From assembly GCA_027596195.1 (NCBI GenBank), contig JADGJG010000882.1, positions 1 to 11,424 on the forward strand: a stretch of 11,424 nucleotides of DNA, given 5' to 3'. Below the pieces are notes generated by a model, which worked only from the letters and a program-made list of their open reading frames with translations, did no database searches and was not told the DNA's origin. Origin of the DNA: Podochytrium sp. JEL0797 (taxonomy: Eukaryota > Chytridiomycota > Chytridiomycetes > Chytridiales > Chytriomycetaceae). Made by a program: the position numbers and the translations under genes. Below, piece after piece: positions 8,527-11,424 of this stretch; the first letter of the stretch is position 1; each line of letters begins with the position of its first letter.

Positions 8527-11390
8527 TTACCGCTTTTCCTTCAACCGGAACTGAACCAACAACGCACTCAACACCAACAACCCAACCACAAGACTCGCCG
8601 ATATAATGAAATCCTTCCAATACGCCGTGATATCGAATCCAAACTTGTCGAGCACCACTGACACGGGAATCTGATACACACAATAAAAACGCGTCAATAC
8701 GATTTACGAATATCCGTAGAATAGACGTGTGAGCAAGAGTTAAAAGAGACGTACCGTCACATTGGCTCCATTCACCGAGTCGTGGATTTCGAGGTTCATG
8801 AGATCGTTCACGACCATGGCTTCATACGTATACCGAAAGAAACTCAGGTATTGAATCCAACTCAAGGCAGGGGGGATCGAGCCTGTTGTGTTTACCAATG
8901 GAAAATAGTTAGACCGATTCCTCAAGACCACACCTACACACCCCACAACCACATCCACAAAAAACCAAAAACTCACTCTGATTAATCAAAAACCCCGCAA
9001 ACAACATCTTGAACAAAATCAAAATCGCGCCCAACAGCGTAGCCGTGCCCACATCGCTCACCCCAATCGCGAGCGCCATACAGAGTAACCCCATCTCGGC
9101 CGAAAAGAAAATGAGCATCGAAATGAATTTGGCAAAGTGGTCTCCTCCTGATGTGAATCCAATCAGGTTGAACGCGATGGTGCCCATCGCGATGGAGGGG
9201 ATGAGACGGAGGGGGAGGATGTCGAAAATGACCTTTGGGGGGAGGATACGTAGTTAGTTGAGAAACGGTGGGATTGTTCATTCAATCATAATGGGAACAG
9301 CACAAACTCATACCTTTGTAAAAAAGTACGCCATAGGTCCATAAAACGCGTTCCCCCTCTCCCTCAAAAACAACTGCCTCTCCCCTGCAAACGATCCAAT
9401 CGCGCTCAAACTCGAGAACCCAATCAACGCGAGCAAAAACACAATCGAACCAAGTCTGTTCTGGATCCCACCGAGGGTCGTGCCGGACTGGTAATACAGT
9501 CCGCCCACGAGCGCGCCGAGGGCGACGGAAATGACAAAGTGGGCGAGGAGGAGGGACGGGGTGCGGAGGAGGTTTCGCAGGGCTCGGCCGGATAGGATTT
9601 TGATTTGGACGTAGAAGCCTACGCGGTGTTGTTTTTTTGGTTTGGAGACAGGGACGAGGTTTTCTGGAGGAAGGGGTTTTTTTCTTTCAGTATGGAATGA
9701 CGAGAAGGTAGTGAAAAAGTTACCGATCAGAATATCGGTAAGGGACGCCTTCCTCGACAAATCCTTGTCCACGTCCTCCACCTTCAAGGATGCCACCGTC
9801 GCATTCAGCGAGTGCTGGCTCAACACCACGTGGTTTGTGCTCGCCATATCCAACAAATGGTCTGCCATATTGTACCCTTCTGGACACGGTTGATCGAGGG
9901 CTTTGAAATATTCTCCCGCCTTGTGGCCCGCACCAAAGTAGAGCGATTTTCCTTTCGCGAGGACGAGGACTTGGTCAAACAGGGTGTAAACGTCTGAACG
10001 GGGTTGGTGGATGGTGAAGATGACGGTTTTGTTGTGTTTGTGTGCGAGGTCTGAGAGCGTTCGGATGACGGATAGGGCGTTGAAGGAGTCGAGACCGCTG
10101 TGTGGGACGGCAATTTTTCAACGCTTTTGTCCACCCTTTTAACGTTCAAAAAACGCGTCTGTTACCTGGTGGGTTCATCCAACACAATCACACTCGCATT
10201 CGTCACCAACTCCACCCCAATACTCACCCTCCTCTTCTCCCCCCCACTCACCCCCCTCTTCCCACCCCCTCCAACCCTCGTATCCGCCACATGACTCAAC
10301 CCCAACGTCCGAATCACCTCCTCCACGCGGTCCCGCTTCTGCGCGAGAGAGAGACACTCCGGGAGTCGCAGTTGCGCTGAAAACAGAAGCGTCTCACGTA
10401 CCGTGAGGGTGGGCATGAGTGTGTCTTCTTGGTCGACAAAGCCAATTAGGTTGCGTTGGACTTGTGGGGAGACGGGCACGTTGTCAAAGAGGATGGTTCC
10501 TGTGACGACGCCGGATTTGGATTTTCCGGCGAGGATGTCGAGGAAGGTGGATTTTCCGGCGCCTTTTAGGGTTTTTTGAAATAGAGAGAGGAGGGAAGGG
10601 GGGGGGGGGGGGGTGAGTTTGAATGGAAAGAATTTTGAAAATAAACAAACAGGGGCTGTTTGTACCTGAAGGCCCCATAATCGCCAACACATTCCCAGGC
10701 CTCACCATCCCCGAAACCCCATCCACAATAACCTTGCCATACCCTCTCTTCAACTGATACCCGACCTTCTCAAACGCCACGCAAATCCCGTCCTTCTGCA
10801 ACGGCACTGACACTCTCCGTGCCTTGCGGTGCGACAGGAACGACCATAGCAGACCAGCGAGAGCCGAGAGCAGGACCAATCCTGAAACGCATGTGACAAT
10901 GAGTTCAGCGGGGGTCAGACCTTTGGTGCCAATGTCGCGCAGGGTCGGGTTCCAGGAGGGGAGGGCGCATTCGCCGAATTGGCAGGAGGTGAGGGGGAGG
11001 CCGTTGGGGAAGATGAAGTTGAGGAATTCGACTGTGTTAAAGTGAGTGGAGGGGTGGGGTGGGGTGAGTTGATTTGGCGGGGAAAAAGAGATAGGCGAGA
11101 GCGGTGGGGGTTCAGCTTGTGAAAATGAGAGAGGGGGAAACGAAATCATGATTTACATGTCGCCGTGCAAGACCCCGTGGCAGATCCATCCGCATTCGCG
11201 GGACATGTGAGTAAAAAGCTGCCGGAAGCCGCACCGATGGGACCCGACAGCAATGGACTCGCGCACATGGTGGATCCCCCGATACACGCGCACGAGAGGC
11301 TCGCGCAGAGCCAACTGTAGAGTCCGTTGTTGAGGTACTGTGCGCATGAGGTTACGAGACAGCTGAATTGTTGTTGGTCGTTGTACCATA
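8527..11390 (-). CDS. ABCG-family transporter, Adp1 / ABCG24-28 type, 5' end outside window
   Basis: ATP-driven membrane transporter; substrate unknown. Exons in transcription order: 11390-11157, 11031-10666, 10562-10166, 10097-9724, 9663-9314, 9232-8977, 8882-8755, 8670-8527 (TAA). Phases agree, giving 748 visible residues. Domain order: a Cys-rich segment (11 Cys within residues 1-99), a membrane helix (120-143), then the ATPase domain. The ATPase shows Walker A GPSGAGKST (197-205), signature VSGGEKRR (304-311), Walker B VIVLDEPTSGLDS (324-336) and switch His in TIHQP (His362). The membrane domain follows, with about six hydrophobic helices between 490 and 740 including the SIPPALSWIQYLSFFRYTYE loop typical of ABCG proteins. 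A Cys-rich ectodomain and single helix before the ATPase mark the yeast Adp1 / plant ABCG24-28 subgroup. All catalytic motifs are intact. The first part of the ectodomain, with any signal peptide, lies beyond 11390. Confidence 0.92.
9664..9723 (-). other. Stop-free 60-nt intron in the ABC transporter gene, possibly retained
   Basis: On the minus strand the donor is GTAACT and the acceptor follows a pyrimidine tract ending CCTCCAG. The stretch is a multiple of three without a stop, so both spliced and retained forms stay in frame. Splicing joins TDILI to ENLVPVSK; retention adds 20 residues (GNFFTTFSSFHTERKK and four more) in the cytosolic linker between the ATPase and the first membrane helix of the transporter domain. 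Its good splice signals make it a probable intron. Confidence 0.6.
10598..10613 (-). repeat. C16 run (G16 on plus strand) in an ABC transporter intron
   Basis: Sixteen identical bases lie inside the 103-nt intron 10563-10665, followed on the sense strand by a pyrimidine-rich stretch leading to the acceptor. As with the A19-C25 tract near the left edge, C is on the transcribed gene's sense strand. Confidence 0.85.
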
Positions 11391-11404
11391 CTATGTGAAT
11401 TATG

Positions 11405-11422
11405 GTGTGTGTGTGTGTGTGT
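11405..11422. repeat. (GT)9 microsatellite
   Basis: Nine GT units on the plus strand, (CA)9 on the ABC gene's sense strand, just upstream of the CATAG acceptor at 11391. It is therefore probably intronic. The window ends two bases later, so flanking context is not visible. Confidence 0.8.
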
Positions 11423-11424
11423 GG

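Noticed and set aside
10518..10561. 14-nt direct repeat (TGGATTTTCCGGCG) with a 30-nt period
   Set aside because: Both copies fall in the Walker A region and encode similar AGKS segments of the ATPase; coding constraint explains them.
11153..11389. ATG-started 78-codon minus-strand frame at the right edge
   Set aside because: The overlapping frame beginning WYNDQQQFSC is Cys-rich and joins the next exon in phase, as expected for the transporter ectodomain; the ATG frame does neither.
1..11424. CRISPR arrays, insertion sequences, transposon ends, prophage or toxin genes
   Set aside because: No spaced direct repeats, terminal inverted repeats, transposase motifs or related genes were seen; the DNA is ordinary eukaryotic genic sequence.

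Overview
The window looks like nuclear DNA of a fungus, possibly an early-diverging (chytrid-like) lineage. It has compact spliced genes, mostly 56-125 nt GT-AG introns, several CTAAC-type branch sites, and protein families typical of fungi. The lineage call is an inference. I rebuilt the gene models by hand from splice sites and reading phase; every exon junction used keeps the frame.

Layout: (1) Positions 1-6759, plus strand: the 3' part of a very large gene for TFIID subunit 2 (TAF2). It has a catalytically dead M1-aminopeptidase-like fold, the TAF2 helical-repeat region, and then, in the same continuous coding frame, FOUR bromodomains separated by proline-rich linkers. This is the most interesting object in the window: a general transcription factor subunit carrying its own acetyl-lysine reader array. 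Human TAF2 has no bromodomain. (2) 6760-7580: about 820 nt of intergenic DNA with poly(A) signals for TAF2 and promoter-like elements for the next gene. (3) 7581-8331, plus strand: a two-exon gene for a 230-residue nuclear-type protein, with a Ser/Lys/Asp/Glu-rich N-terminus and a conserved-looking C-terminal domain I cannot name. (4) 8332-8526: a short convergent intergenic spacer. (5) 8527-11390 and beyond the right edge, minus strand: the 3' part of an ABCG-family transporter of the yeast Adp1 / plant ABCG24-28 type (Cys-rich N-terminal ectodomain, one membrane segment, ATPase domain, then about six membrane segments).

The three genes show no obvious shared pathway; this is an ordinary eukaryotic gene neighbourhood, not an operon. 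The novelty lies within the TAF2 gene: its domain architecture, its hexapeptide repeat linker, long homopolymer runs inside introns, and a candidate stop-free in-frame intron that could be retained to give a second isoform. The ABC transporter gene contains a second such intron.
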